A program made the translations under genes and the position numbers. Positions 32,447 through 40,850 of a stretch of DNA of 61,038 nucleotides are shown one piece after another. The DNA is from an uncultured Bacilli bacterium (GTDB lineage: Bacteria > Bacillota_I > Bacilli_A > RF39 > UBA660). The stretch's first letter is position 1; each line of letters begins with the position of its first letter. Location: assembly GCA_934101865.1 (NCBI GenBank), contig CAKOSA010000004.1, forward strand, positions 1 to 61,038. The letters run 5' to 3'. The notes below the pieces were generated by a model. That model was given only the letters and a program-made list of their open reading frames with translations. It searched no databases and had not been told where the DNA came from.

Positions 32447-33262
32447 ATGGATGATGGATTCATAAAGATACACCGACGGATGCTTAAATGGGAATGGTAC
32501 AAAGACACAAATACTAAGGTACTGTTTCTACATTGTTTGTTAAAGGCGAATTGGAAAGATGGGAGATTTCAAGGAATAGAAGTTCCAAGAGGAAGTTTTG
32601 TTACAAGCTTATCTACATTAAGCGAAGAACTGTCTAGTAAAGAACAGACTTTTACAGTTCAGAACGTTAGGACATCACTAAAACACTTAACTCTAACAGG
32701 GGAGCTAACAAGCAAAAATTATTCAAAATACCGCATAATTACGGTGAATAAGTACAATGAATATCAAGTTGCTAACATAGTACCTAACAATCAGCTAACA
32801 AACAGCCAACAAGCAACTAACAAGCACCTAACAACAATAGAAGAAAAGAAAGAAATATATAATACCTACAACACCATATACGCGTACACGGAAAAACAAT
32901 TTGGAAGAGTTCTATCAGCAACAGAAAAAGAAGAGATAACCAAATGGCCTGATACAGAACTTACGATGTATGCAATTAAACAAGCAATGCTCTATGGAAA
33001 GAGTAATGTTAAATACGTTTCAAAAATAATCGAAGCCTACGGGAGAGAGAACATACAGACTGTTCAACAAGCCCAGCGAAGGGAAAGAGAGTATGCGGAG
33101 GCTAAGAAGAGAAAACAAGAAATGAAAAGAAACAATGGGTATCAGAAGAATACCAAAACAATTGAACCAGAACCTGAATGGTTAAACCAAAAAATCGAAA
33201 AACAAGAACTTACACCAGAAGAAAGAGAAGAACTGGACGAGTTACTGAAAGAGTACAAGTAG
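32447..33262 (+). CDS. Phage replisome organizer / DnaD-like replication protein
   Basis: A 271-residue protein. The N-terminal winged-helix part (FIKIHRRMLKWEWYKDTNTK, then VFLHCLLKANWKDGRFQG and PRGSFVTSLSTLSEEL) matches phage replication initiators. The DnaD/DnaB-like domain is at about 140-205 (FGRVLSATEKEEITKWPDT, then VKYVSKIIEAYGREN). A charged tail follows. It probably binds the phage origin and recruits the host helicase. No separate helicase or loader gene is seen, so host DnaC/DnaI would be used. Confidence 0.8.
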   Translation: MDDGFIKIHRRMLKWEWYKDTNTKVLFLHCLLKANWKDGRFQGIEVPRGSFVTSLSTLSEELSSKEQTFTVQNVRTSLKHLTLTGELTSKNYSKYRIITVNKYNEYQVANIVPNNQLTNSQQATNKHLTTIEEKKEIYNTYNTIYAYTEKQFGRVLSATEKEEITKWPDTELTMYAIKQAMLYGKSNVKYVSKIIEAYGRENIQTVQQAQRREREYAEAKKRKQEMKRNNGYQKNTKTIEPEPEWLNQKIEKQELTPEEREELDELLKEYK

Positions 33263-33293
33263 CTGAAAGAAAAAAGAAAGGAAGAAAAAAAGA

Positions 33294-34184
33294 ATGAAGA
33301 ATGAAATAGCGGTAGTAGAGCAACTACCAAAAATAATTGACAAAATGGAAATAATAGGTGCAGACCTAGAAAAAAGACTTGAAGAGTTAAAACTAGATGA
33401 CCTCATTTGCACAGAGGAAACTAGAAAGGGAATAACAGACTTTAGGACAAGTCTAAAAAAAGAGCAAACAGAATTTGAAAATCAAAGAAAAAATATCAAA
33501 AACGAAATAATGGCACCTTACGAAGAGTTTAACAAAATTTACGACGCAAATATCAAGAGCAAGTATGCAAATGCAATAGCAATTTTAACTGAAAAGATAA
33601 CGGTGGTTGAAAACACTATTAGGGAAAATACAAAAACCAAAATGATAGAGTTCTTTGAGGAAAAAAGAAATGCTAGCAATATCAAATCCGAGTGGCTAAG
33701 TTTTGACGAGTTAAACATTAAAATTGGTATCAATCAACTTACGTCAAAAGGAGAACTAGTTAAGAAAGTCAAAGACGAAATAAATGACGCAGTGGATACA
33801 ATTAAAACTTGCATAGACACAATAAATTCAATGCAGAACAAAGAAGAAATACTTGCGGAGTACTTAAAGCATAAAAACTTACAAATGGCTATCAAAGAGG
33901 TAAATGATAGGCACGAGATACTTAGCCAAGTGCAAAGAGACTACGAGGCAGTAGAAGAAATACAAGTTCAAGAGGAGCAAGCAATTGAAAAAGTAAACGA
34001 AGTTTTAGAAGCACCAATTGAGGGACAAATGAGCATTGATGACTTCGAGGAAGAAGTAGTACAAGAACCAGTAAAAGGATTATTTATTGCTAGATTTGAA
34101 GCATTAGCAGAAACAGAGGAAGCTTTGATAGATTTAGTTAATTTTATGAGGGAAAGAGGTATAAAGTATGAATCAATTGAATAA
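33294..34184 (+). CDS. DUF1351 phage protein
   Basis: A 296-residue, largely coiled-coil protein. FRTSLKKEQTEFENQRKNIK then NEIMAPYEEFNKIYD is characteristic of DUF1351 proteins, which almost always precede recT or erf-type recombinase genes in Gram-positive phages. The C-terminal 90 residues are acidic (Glu-rich). It overlaps recT by 17 nt. A role in recombination is inferred from this linkage. Confidence 0.8.
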   Translation: MKNEIAVVEQLPKIIDKMEIIGADLEKRLEELKLDDLICTEETRKGITDFRTSLKKEQTEFENQRKNIKNEIMAPYEEFNKIYDANIKSKYANAIAILTEKITVVENTIRENTKTKMIEFFEEKRNASNIKSEWLSFDELNIKIGINQLTSKGELVKKVKDEINDAVDTIKTCIDTINSMQNKEEILAEYLKHKNLQMAIKEVNDRHEILSQVQRDYEAVEEIQVQEEQAIEKVNEVLEAPIEGQMSIDDFEEEVVQEPVKGLFIARFEALAETEEALIDLVNFMRERGIKYESIE

Positions 34185-35022
34185 TAAACCAAAATTTAGC
34201 TTAGCAATTCAAAGCGACGCATACAAAAGACTAATTAATAATACGCTTGGAGACCCTAAGAGGTCTGCTAAGTTCATAGCAGGTATTACTAGTGCGGTAG
34301 CAACTAATCAGGCTTTACAAGAGTGTGACGCAGGAAGTATATTGAGTGGAGCATTGCTTGGCGAGGCACTTAATTTAAGTCCAAGCCCTCAATTAGGACA
34401 ATACTACTTAGTACCATTTAAAGGTAAAGCACAGTTTCAATTAGGCTATAAGGGATACATACAATTGGCTATTAGGAGCGGTCAATATAAGAAATTAAAC
34501 GTACTAGCAATCAAAGAGGGCGAACTAATTAGTTACGATGCCTTAAACGAAGAAATAGATGTCAGACTAATCGATGATGAAGAAGAAAGAGAAAATGCAA
34601 ATACAATCGGTTATTATGCAATGTTTGAATACACAAACGGATTTAGAAAAACTCTTTATTGGTCAAAAAACAAGATGAAAAAGCACGCGACACAATATTC
34701 TCAATCATATATTAGAGATGTAAAAGATGGTACAAGATATTCCTTTTGGAGCAAAGATTTTGACGGAATGGCCTTTAAAACAATGCTTAGACAACTTATC
34801 AGTAAGTGGGGAATTATGAGTGTTGAAATGCAAGAGGCATTATCAAAAGATATGGCTGTAATTAGAGAAGATGGTAGTTATGACTACGTAGATAATACCC
34901 CAGTAACAGAACCAAAACAAGTGGTAGAACATCCAACAGAAGAACCAAAACAAGAACAACCACCAGTACAAACAACTACTACTAATATAGAGCCTAAAAA
35001 GGTAAATATCAATGAATTATAG
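34168..35022 (+). CDS. recT: RecT-family single-strand annealing protein
   Basis: A 284-residue recombinase. FIAGITSAVATNQALQECDA then SILSGALLGEALNLSPSPQLG and YYLVPFKGKAQFQLGYKGYI form the hallmark of the RecT core. A Pro/Gln-rich disordered tail starts at about 245. It anneals complementary single strands during phage recombination. A RecE-type exonuclease is absent; the adjacent MBL-fold protein is the candidate partner nuclease. It overlaps both neighbours. Confidence 0.93.
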   Translation: MNQLNNKPKFSLAIQSDAYKRLINNTLGDPKRSAKFIAGITSAVATNQALQECDAGSILSGALLGEALNLSPSPQLGQYYLVPFKGKAQFQLGYKGYIQLAIRSGQYKKLNVLAIKEGELISYDALNEEIDVRLIDDEEERENANTIGYYAMFEYTNGFRKTLYWSKNKMKKHATQYSQSYIRDVKDGTRYSFWSKDFDGMAFKTMLRQLISKWGIMSVEMQEALSKDMAVIREDGSYDYVDNTPVTEPKQVVEHPTEEPKQEQPPVQTTTTNIEPKKVNINEL

Positions 35023-35632
35023 CATTATAAATAGTGGCTCTGACGGTAATGGAATGGTCGTAGAAGATACTATCTTAATTGATTGCGGTGTATCATTTAA
35101 GAATTTAGACAGCTATTACAAAAAGATTAAGTTAGTTCTTCTAACTCATATTCACGGAGACCACTTCAATAAATCTACAATAAAAAGACTTGCCTACGAA
35201 AGACCAACTCTAAGATTTGGATGTTGTAAGTGGCTTGTTAAAGATTTAGTAGATTGTGGAGTTAATAAGAGAAACATTGATGTCTACGAAACAGGCAAAA
35301 TTTACTCATACAGAGATTTTATAGTATTACCCATCGAATTATACCACGATGTACCACAATGCGGTTACAAGATAAAAATAAATAGGAAAAAAATGATATA
35401 TGCTACTGATACGAATAGAATAGACCATATCGTTGCTACGAATTACGATTATTACTTCATAGAGGGAAACTATGAAAACGAAGAAGAATTACACGAAAGA
35501 GCCATAAATAGTTTCTATGAGAAAAGAGTTAAAGCAACTCATTTAAGCAAAGTCAAGGCAACTGAGTGGTTAATGATAAATATGGGGGATAAATCTAAAT
35601 ACACATTTATGCACGAGCATAAAGAAAAATAG
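35012..35632 (+). CDS. MBL-fold metallohydrolase (probable phage nuclease)
   Basis: A 206-residue metallo-beta-lactamase-fold protein with the metal motif T-H46-I-H48-G-D50-H51, further His at LYHDVPQ, and Asp in YATDTNR. It is of the small YycJ-like kind often paired with recT in Gram-positive phages. It overlaps recT by 11 nt. The likely role is a DNA exonuclease supplying single strands to RecT, inferred from context rather than shown. Confidence 0.8.
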   Translation: MNYSIINSGSDGNGMVVEDTILIDCGVSFKNLDSYYKKIKLVLLTHIHGDHFNKSTIKRLAYERPTLRFGCCKWLVKDLVDCGVNKRNIDVYETGKIYSYRDFIVLPIELYHDVPQCGYKIKINRKKMIYATDTNRIDHIVATNYDYYFIEGNYENEEELHERAINSFYEKRVKATHLSKVKATEWLMINMGDKSKYTFMHEHKEK

Positions 35633-35647
35633 AAAGGAAGAACGTTT

Positions 35648-35779
35648 ATGAATATAGATACAAGTGAGTATTACGGAGGTACTTATCCGGATCCTCCCGA
35701 ATATGAGGAAGATGATAATACTTACGACGAATGGGATTTGGCTGATGATTTATATGAAATGGAAAGGATAGGAGAATAA
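35648..35779 (+). CDS. 43-aa highly acidic phage protein
   Basis: A frame of 43 residues behind AAAGGAAG, starting MNIDTSEYYGGTYPDPPEYE. About 40 percent is Asp or Glu and there is almost no Lys or Arg. It ends on the next start codon (TAATG). No family is recognised. The extreme acidity is reminiscent of DNA-mimic or anti-defence peptides, but that is speculation from composition. Confidence 0.6.
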   Translation: MNIDTSEYYGGTYPDPPEYEEDDNTYDEWDLADDLYEMERIGE

Positions 35780-36321
35780 TGGATTTTAAAGTTGGAGACA
35801 AAATCAAAGGATTAAGGGATAATGGTTATGGAGTTACAAATGAAAATATGTTGGTAGGAGCAGTAACAGACGTTTTTGATAATGAAATGAGGATTAAAGT
35901 ATTAAACCATACCAATAAGGCTTATGAAAATAAACATTATCATGCAGATAACTCTAAGGAATATTTTGCATTAGTAAATGAAGCAAAAACTTTCTTTAAA
36001 AGATTACCAAGTGATTTTACTGGTACTCTTGAAATAGAAAATGGTTATATTGTCGAACATAAAGAAATATTGGACAAAGTCGAAAAAGAATACCTAGAAA
36101 ATTTTCTAAGACCATTTAAAGAAGATGTAAAAGAAATAACAAAAATAAAAAAGGCATTTAGTTTTCAAAATGAAATGTTACATATTGGTCTAAAAGACAT
36201 TGGAGCCTATGACATAATACTACCTGAATTTAAAAAAGGAACTATGTATAAGGGTATGGAATTATACGAAGCTTATACTTTACAAGACCTAGGCTTATTC
36301 AAGGAGGGAACAAATGAATAG
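35779..36321 (+). CDS. Hypothetical phage protein (early region)
   Basis: A 180-residue soluble protein. It opens with a beta-rich, SH3-like stretch (DFKVGDKIKGLRDNGYGVT) and continues with helices and a C-terminal YKGMELYEAYTLQDLGLF. It starts on the stop of the acidic 43-aa gene and overlaps ssb by 8 nt, so it is coupled to both. No function is recognised. Confidence 0.6.
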   Translation: MDFKVGDKIKGLRDNGYGVTNENMLVGAVTDVFDNEMRIKVLNHTNKAYENKHYHADNSKEYFALVNEAKTFFKRLPSDFTGTLEIENGYIVEHKEILDKVEKEYLENFLRPFKEDVKEITKIKKAFSFQNEMLHIGLKDIGAYDIILPEFKKGTMYKGMELYEAYTLQDLGLFKEGTNE

Positions 36322-36775
36322 AGCAACACTAATCGGTAGAATTACTAAGGATATAGAGTTAAGATACACATCTAATGATGTAGCATTTACATCTATACAG
36401 GTAGCTACAAGCAACGGTAAAGACAAAGAAGGTAATGATAGACCAGCAGACTTTGTAAATGTGCGTGTGTGGGGTAAAACGGCTGAGAACTTGGAGAAAT
36501 ACCAAGGTAAAGGTAGCAAGATACTAGTTGAGGGTCCAATAAAGAACGATAGTTACACGGCTGATGATGGAACAGTCAAATACGTTACTTATGTAAGAGC
36601 AACGAGAATAATGTTTTTGGATAGTGCAAGTAATAAAAATTCTAAAAATACTGCTGAAATGACTTATACTCATACTTCTACGAGTAATGATTTAAGTCCT
36701 GCTGATTTTGAACAAACGGAACAGAAACAATTGGATTTTATGGAAACGTTCGATCCAAACGATATACCTTTCTAA
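36314..36775 (+). CDS. ssb: Single-stranded DNA-binding protein
   Basis: A 153-residue SSB. MNRATLIGRITKDIELRYTS, then ADFVNVRVWGKTAENLEKYQ and GSKILVEGPIKNDSYTADDG form the OB fold (to about 105). A variable linker leads to the acidic tip FDPNDIPF, which docks replication and repair partners. The length is normal. It protects phage single strands in replication and RecT-mediated annealing. The SD is AAGGAGGGA. Confidence 0.95.
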   Translation: MNRATLIGRITKDIELRYTSNDVAFTSIQVATSNGKDKEGNDRPADFVNVRVWGKTAENLEKYQGKGSKILVEGPIKNDSYTADDGTVKYVTYVRATRIMFLDSASNKNSKNTAEMTYTHTSTSNDLSPADFEQTEQKQLDFMETFDPNDIPF

Positions 36776-36819
36776 CTAGTAAGGGGGTTAAGGTTGTTTA
36801 AGAAAGGGAGACAAATGAA

Positions 36820-37107
36820 ATGAAGAATTTAGTTAAGGGGTTTAGAAACACTCGTAATAAGATAAATAAATACTTTGAAAAGAAAGTTAGAAACATTAGG
36901 TATGAAACTAGATATAAAAATGCTTTAAAGAAGATAGAGGAATTAGAGCAGGAAATAAGAGAGGTAAAGAAAAAACTTGATAAGGATAAAAATCTTAAAG
37001 AAATCGAAAACCTAAGAGGACAAGTTATAAGACTTAAAAACGTTAATTCTAATCTAAGTAGAGACGTTAGAACTTTGGAAGAAAGGTTAAGGGTTGTAAA
37101 TGAATAA
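36820..37107 (+). CDS. Coiled-coil phage protein
   Basis: A 95-residue, almost entirely helical protein with a strongly basic first half and a heptad-like second half (ALKKIEELEQEIREVKKKLD, then IENLRGQVIRLKNVNSNL). No family is recognised. The SD AAAGGGAG lies upstream. It overlaps a small membrane protein gene by 8 nt, so it may act with it. Confidence 0.6.
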   Translation: MKNLVKGFRNTRNKINKYFEKKVRNIRYETRYKNALKKIEELEQEIREVKKKLDKDKNLKEIENLRGQVIRLKNVNSNLSRDVRTLEERLRVVNE

Positions 37108-37249
37108 CAAAGAGGTTGCATTATTAACAATGCTTGCATTACTTGCTTGTATATTCTTTATCACAAGTGTAATATACATAATATTCGCAAGTGAACTTGT
37201 TGGTCAGATACCAACAGACAATGGAAAAATAATTATTGAAAAGGAATAA
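37100..37249 (+). CDS. 49-aa single-helix membrane protein
   Basis: A frame of 49 residues: MNNKEVALLTMLALLACIFF, then one membrane helix (about 5-30) and a short outer tail with VGQIPTDNGKIIIEKE. It is coupled to the coiled-coil gene by an 8-nt overlap. No family is recognised. Coding is supported by the overlap and the adjacent antirepressor gene 16 nt downstream. Confidence 0.55.
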   Translation: MNNKEVALLTMLALLACIFFITSVIYIIFASELVGQIPTDNGKIIIEKE

Positions 37250-37265
37250 AAGGGAGGAATTAAAA

Positions 37266-38003
37266 ATGAAAGAATTAATTAAAATTGAAATGAATGATAA
37301 TCAAGAACCAATCGTTGGGGGAAGAGAGTTGCACGAGGCTTTGGGCATAGAAACTAGGTATAGTGACTGGTTTAAAAGAATGTGTGAGTACGGATTTGTT
37401 GAAAATCAAGACTATGTTTTGGTTACTCAAAAAAGAGTAACCAATAATCCAAGAAATCCTTATACAGAAGTAATTAATCACGCAATTAAACTTGATATGG
37501 CTAAGGAAATAGCAATGATACAGAGAAATGAAAAAGGCAAGGAAGTTAGACATTATTTTATTCAAGTAGAAAAAGAGTATAACAGTCCAGAAAGGATAAT
37601 GGCTAGGGCTCTTAGAGTGGCAAACGAAGAATTAAAGAAATTAACAGTTGATGTTAATAAACTACAACTAGAAATAAAAGAGCAAAAACCAAAGGTAATC
37701 TTTGCGGATGCCGTTGATACATCACGCACTAGTATCTTAATTGGTGACCTAGCGAAGCTAATTCAACAAAATGGTTACAGCATAGGTCAAAATAGATTAT
37801 TTGAATGGTTGAGAGATAATAATTACTTAATCAAGAGTGGTGAACGTAGAAATATGCCAACACAAAAATCTATGGAATTAGGATTATTTGAGGTAAAGGA
37901 AAGAAGTGTAATTAATCCTAATGGAAGTAATAGGCTTACAAGGACTACTAAGGTAACAGGTAAAGGACAGATATACTTCATTAATAAATTTATTACTGCT
38001 TAA
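37266..38003 (+). CDS. Phage antirepressor (AntA-like plus KilA-C domains)
   Basis: Start set at the ATG after AGGGAGGAAT, giving 245 residues. The N-terminal AntA/AntB domain has IVGGRELHEALGIETRYSDW, then FKRMCEYGFVENQDYVL. The C-terminal KilA-C (ANT) domain has FADAVDTSRTSILIGDLAKL, NRLFEWLRDNNYLIKSGERR and GKGQIYFINKF. Such proteins inactivate phage repressors or act in early control. It starts the rusA neighbourhood and may provide the induction route for the short CI-like repressor. Confidence 0.9.
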   Translation: MKELIKIEMNDNQEPIVGGRELHEALGIETRYSDWFKRMCEYGFVENQDYVLVTQKRVTNNPRNPYTEVINHAIKLDMAKEIAMIQRNEKGKEVRHYFIQVEKEYNSPERIMARALRVANEELKKLTVDVNKLQLEIKEQKPKVIFADAVDTSRTSILIGDLAKLIQQNGYSIGQNRLFEWLRDNNYLIKSGERRNMPTQKSMELGLFEVKERSVINPNGSNRLTRTTKVTGKGQIYFINKFITA

Positions 38004-38374
38004 TGGGGAAAAATTTAAAACTGTATATTGATTATGATTTTCCAAATTGGAATGAATACATCAATTTAGAAAGAAAAAACAAGTACGCCGCTAACCGGTT
38101 AAAACAAAAAGAAAAGAAAATAGTTGAGTGTTATGCAGATAATCAAAGGTATGACGGCAAGTATCCTATTGAAATTTTATTTAAGGTGCATTTTAAGAAC
38201 CGTAGGAGAGATTTGGATAACACGAGAGTAAAGGGTTTATTAGATGGTTTAGTGGCGTGCAAGTTTATTGATAATGACAATCTTAATTGTATACAGAGAA
38301 TAGTCCTTAAACCTGTCTTTGATAGTAACAAGGGGATTGAGGTAGAGATAAAGGAGATAGAAAATGAAATTTGA
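38003..38374 (+). CDS. RusA-family Holliday junction resolvase
   Basis: A 123-residue protein with the RusA signature RRRDLDNTRVKGLLDGLVAC, followed by KFIDNDNLN. The catalytic Asp residues are in DLDN and DND. It resolves branched DNA made during phage replication and recombination before packaging. It starts on the stop codon of the antirepressor gene and overlaps the next gene by 11 nt. Confidence 0.9.
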   Translation: MGKNLKLYIDYDFPNWNEYINLERKNKYAANRLKQKEKKIVECYADNQRYDGKYPIEILFKVHFKNRRRDLDNTRVKGLLDGLVACKFIDNDNLNCIQRIVLKPVFDSNKGIEVEIKEIENEI

Positions 38375-38723
38375 AATGAATAACAGAACTTGGGAGATTA
38401 AAGAACTATCCCAAGAGGAAATTAGAAAACATATTGTAGATTATAAATACGATGGACAACCACAAGAGGTTAGATATTGTGGGCAAACTTATTTCTGTGA
38501 GCAAACAATTTATCTTGATAAGGACTTACACCCAGAACAAAAAATGCAAACTTTAATACACGAATTAGCTCATTGTTATATTGGGAGTTTTATAACTTTT
38601 CAAGATGGAAAAAGATACATCGAAGAAGAAGTGGCGGATATAGTTAGTAATTCATATTTTGTCATTTTGGAAATTATTATTGGATATTCAATGGAAAAAG
38701 GAAGGGAGAAAGAAGATGAATAA
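38364..38723 (+). CDS. ImmA/IrrE-like zinc metallopeptidase
   Basis: A 119-residue protein with the zinc motif H66-E67-L-A-H70 in MQTLIHELAHCYIG and a downstream conserved EEEVADIV glutamate segment, as in ImmA/IrrE peptidases. Such proteins can cleave phage or ICE repressors after DNA damage. Here the CI-like repressor lacks a self-cleavage domain, so it is a candidate target. The location far from the repressor, beside rusA, is less usual. It overlaps both neighbours. Confidence 0.75.
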   Translation: MKFEMNNRTWEIKELSQEEIRKHIVDYKYDGQPQEVRYCGQTYFCEQTIYLDKDLHPEQKMQTLIHELAHCYIGSFITFQDGKRYIEEEVADIVSNSYFVILEIIIGYSMEKGREKEDE

Positions 38724-39039
38724 AAGATTTGGGAATGACGAAAACTTAAACAGAATATATGAATTGCTAGATAGTGCAAAATTTAGAAATTATATTTACG
38801 ATTTAGACGGAAAAGGAACTTACTGTGAATATATTGATGAGTACGAAGTTGCTATCGATGATAGAGATGATAGGATTAAAGAACTAGAACAACAAATTAA
38901 AAAGCAAAAAGAAATCATTGATAAGGCAATAAGTTATATAAGCAAATATTCAACAGATGAAAACGGAGATATTAGTATAAATTTATTTTCTTATAATTGT
39001 GTTGAATTATTAGATATATTAGGTAAGACATCAAAATGA
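38716..39039 (+). CDS. Hypothetical helical phage protein
   Basis: Start set at the ATG with GGGAGAAAG upstream, giving 107 residues: a helical start, then RDDRIKELEQQIKKQKEIID as a coiled coil (about 52-75), and a C-terminal segment with NCVELLDILGK. It overlaps the preceding gene by 8 nt and the next tiny gene by 4 nt. No family is recognised. Confidence 0.6.
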   Translation: MNKRFGNDENLNRIYELLDSAKFRNYIYDLDGKGTYCEYIDEYEVAIDDRDDRIKELEQQIKKQKEIIDKAISYISKYSTDENGDISINLFSYNCVELLDILGKTSK

Positions 39040-39113
39040 AAGATATAGACAATGTAGTATTTACTGACGAAATACTAGAAAAATACAAGGGTGATAGTAA
39101 TGTTAAAGATTAA
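39036..39113 (+). CDS. 25-aa coupled peptide
   Basis: A frame MKDIDNVVFTDEILEKYKGD then SNVKD, starting in the ATGA overlap with the preceding stop and overlapping the next gene's start by 14 nt. It has no SD of its own and would be read by re-initiation. It is small enough to be chance. Confidence 0.35.
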   Translation: MKDIDNVVFTDEILEKYKGDSNVKD

Positions 39114-39339
39114 AGATAATGTAGATTTAAAAGAATTAGAAAAATATGGTTTCAAAAGAAAATATTATAATGGCACAAAAAATTTAGTTTTGGAATATGA
39201 ATTAAAAGACCATCCACACAAATATCAAGATATTATATTTGACATTCCTACAAGAAAATTAGAATTTTGTAATTGGGGTAGTGAAATTATGTTTGACTTA
39301 ATAAAAGCGGATTTAGTTGAGAAAGTTGAGAGCGATTAG
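39100..39339 (+). CDS. Hypothetical small phage protein
   Basis: Start set at the ATG after AAGGGTGAT, giving 79 residues: MLKIKDNVDLKELEKYGFKR, then KYYNGTKNLVLEYEL and FDIPTRKLEFCNWG. A mixed alpha/beta small protein of a type seen repeatedly in early regions of Clostridial phages. No function is known to me. It starts similarly (MLKIxxN/D) to the protein at 39612. Confidence 0.6.
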   Translation: MLKIKDNVDLKELEKYGFKRKYYNGTKNLVLEYELKDHPHKYQDIIFDIPTRKLEFCNWGSEIMFDLIKADLVEKVESD

Positions 39340-39342
39340 TGA

Positions 39343-39534
39343 ATGTATGATAAATGTAGTGATTGTGAATACACAAATTATGATAATTTAGTTCAAGAAG
39401 TAGAAAATCAACAAAAAGAGTTTATAAATTATTTAGAAGAGGAAAGCAAAAAAGTATATCGAGATGGTGGATTAAGGCAAAATATTTATAAAGATATTTT
39501 AAAAAAGTACAAAAAAATAATAGGAGATGACTAA
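39343..39534 (+). CDS. Hypothetical small phage protein with CxxC
   Basis: A 63-residue protein starting MYDKCSDCEYTNYDN (a C-x-x-C pair) followed by one long helix. The SD is poor and it starts 4 nt after the previous stop, so re-initiation is likely. It is directly followed by a 25-aa frame. No family is recognised. Confidence 0.55.
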   Translation: MYDKCSDCEYTNYDNLVQEVENQQKEFINYLEEESKKVYRDGGLRQNIYKDILKKYKKIIGDD

Positions 39535-39612
39535 ATGAAACACATAAATATTACAAATGCTGATATTGTTAAAAATATGAGAGAAAGAATTGATAGAATG
39601 GGGGGAAAGTAA
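39535..39612 (+). CDS. 25-aa coupled peptide
   Basis: The frame MKHINITNADIVKNMRERID then RMGGK begins immediately after the preceding stop. It ends on the next ATG (TAATG), with GGGGGGAAAG inside it serving as the next gene's SD. The tight packing on both sides supports translation; the function is unknown. Confidence 0.4.
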   Translation: MKHINITNADIVKNMRERIDRMGGK

Positions 39613-39836
39613 TGCTTAAAATTGGAAATGTAATAATTGACGAGAAAGAAATAATGTATATAACTACAACAACATTTCGGGGTTTTAAACCGGAAATAAA
39701 TGTCGTTTTTAAAGATAAAGAAATGGACAAACTAAATATACCTTTTGAAACAAATGAAGAGAGAGATAATGAATTTGAAAAACTAGTAAAGAAATTGGTA
39801 GGAGGGAAATATGGAATTAATAGACTTATTAAATAA
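39612..39836 (+). CDS. Hypothetical small phage protein
   Basis: A 74-residue beta-rich protein: MLKIGNVIIDEKEIMYITTT, then FRGFKPEINVVFKDKEMD. It is similar in layout to small PH-like or YcgR-like single-domain phage proteins, but no family is certain. It overlaps the following gene by 26 nt. Confidence 0.55.
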   Translation: MLKIGNVIIDEKEIMYITTTTFRGFKPEINVVFKDKEMDKLNIPFETNEERDNEFEKLVKKLVGGKYGINRLIK

Positions 39837-40005
39837 AATAGTAAATAAAGAAGTGTTACCATTTAAGATAAAGTACAGTAATCATTTCTATGCTTTGTAT
39901 CCTGATGGTTATTTTGATATTGATGATGATAGTAGCATATACGATAGGATAGGTTGCTGTTCAGACTTAAATAAAAAAATAGAAATTATAGAGGAGAGAA
40001 AATAG
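39811..40005 (+). CDS. Hypothetical small phage protein
   Basis: A 64-residue acidic protein with SD GGTAGGAGGG. LLNKIVNKEVLPFKIKYSN then YPDGYFDIDDDSSIYDR. No family is recognised. It lies in the run of short early or middle genes between the ImmA-like gene and the late regulator. Confidence 0.55.
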   Translation: MELIDLLNKIVNKEVLPFKIKYSNHFYALYPDGYFDIDDDSSIYDRIGCCSDLNKKIEIIEERK

Positions 40006-40038
40006 AGTAATTAGTTAGAATAAAAGGAGGACAAATAA

Positions 40039-40425
40039 GTGGATGTAGTAGAACAAATTGAGAAAGTAGTAAAGGAATTGGACGAGTTAGATAAGTATAC
40101 ATCTTGTTTAAACCAACAACTAAGCATAGTTGACGGAAAAATTCAAGATATAGTGCATTACATCGAATATAATAAAATTAACGTGCTAACGTGCTATAAT
40201 CTTGTCAAAAAGATTAAAACTTTAAGAATAGAAAGAAGAAAAATAAAAGAGGATATGGAGTTGTCAAAAAGATATGACGAATTAAAGCATAAATTGGCAA
40301 CTAATATGAACAACAGAAAAAATATTTTAGGTGAGTTACGTGGAAAAAAGAAACAATTAAACACGGAGTACAAGCCTAGACAGTATAACAAGGAAGATAT
40401 AGAAAAAATTTTAAAAGGGGTGTAA
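40039..40425 (+). CDS. Coiled-coil phage protein before the late regulator
   Basis: A 128-residue protein starting at GTG after AAAGGAGGAC. It is almost all helical, with IEKVVKELDELDKYTSCLNQ and later basic heptads. No family is recognised. It ends one base before the ArpU-like gene and is probably translated with it. Confidence 0.6.
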   Translation: MDVVEQIEKVVKELDELDKYTSCLNQQLSIVDGKIQDIVHYIEYNKINVLTCYNLVKKIKTLRIERRKIKEDMELSKRYDELKHKLATNMNNRKNILGELRGKKKQLNTEYKPRQYNKEDIEKILKGV

Positions 40426-40426
40426 T

Positions 40427-40849
40427 ATGTACGAAGATTATCATTTACTATACAAAAAGCACAGGGATGCTGAGAGAAGATACAATGAAGCACTTGAAGA
40501 GAAGAGCAAACTTATATTAGCGGTAATGCCTAAGGCAACAGAGTACAAAGAGGTAATGTCACAAGGCGGACATTCCTCTCCTGATACTCATATATTGGAC
40601 TATACCGAGAAAATAGGCGGTGTAGATGCACTAATTAATCAGAGTAGGAATACTCGTGATATGCTGGCTTATGAACTTAAAAAGATGGAAAATGCGATGA
40701 GAGAAAGTGGGGACGTTTACGATAAGATTTACGTTTACAGGTGGATAGAGCATAAATCAGTGTATAAATTTTACAGAACATTAGGGTATAGTGTAAGGCA
40801 AGTGTACAGATATATGGATGAAATAAAGAAAAAATTATATCAAAGTTAA
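40427..40849 (+). CDS. ArpU/RinA-like late transcription regulator
   Basis: A 140-residue protein: a helical N-terminus, then a sigma-70 region-4-like helix-turn-helix, WIEHKSVYKFYRTLGYSVRQ followed by VYRYMDEIKKKL. This is typical of ArpU/RinA-type phage regulators. It is the last gene of the early transcript, just before the terminase genes, where such activators sit in Gram-positive phages. It probably activates the late promoter at 40879 through the tandem 10-bp repeats there. Confidence 0.75.
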   Translation: MYEDYHLLYKKHRDAERRYNEALEEKSKLILAVMPKATEYKEVMSQGGHSSPDTHILDYTEKIGGVDALINQSRNTRDMLAYELKKMENAMRESGDVYDKIYVYRWIEHKSVYKFYRTLGYSVRQVYRYMDEIKKKLYQS

Positions 40850-40850
40850 A

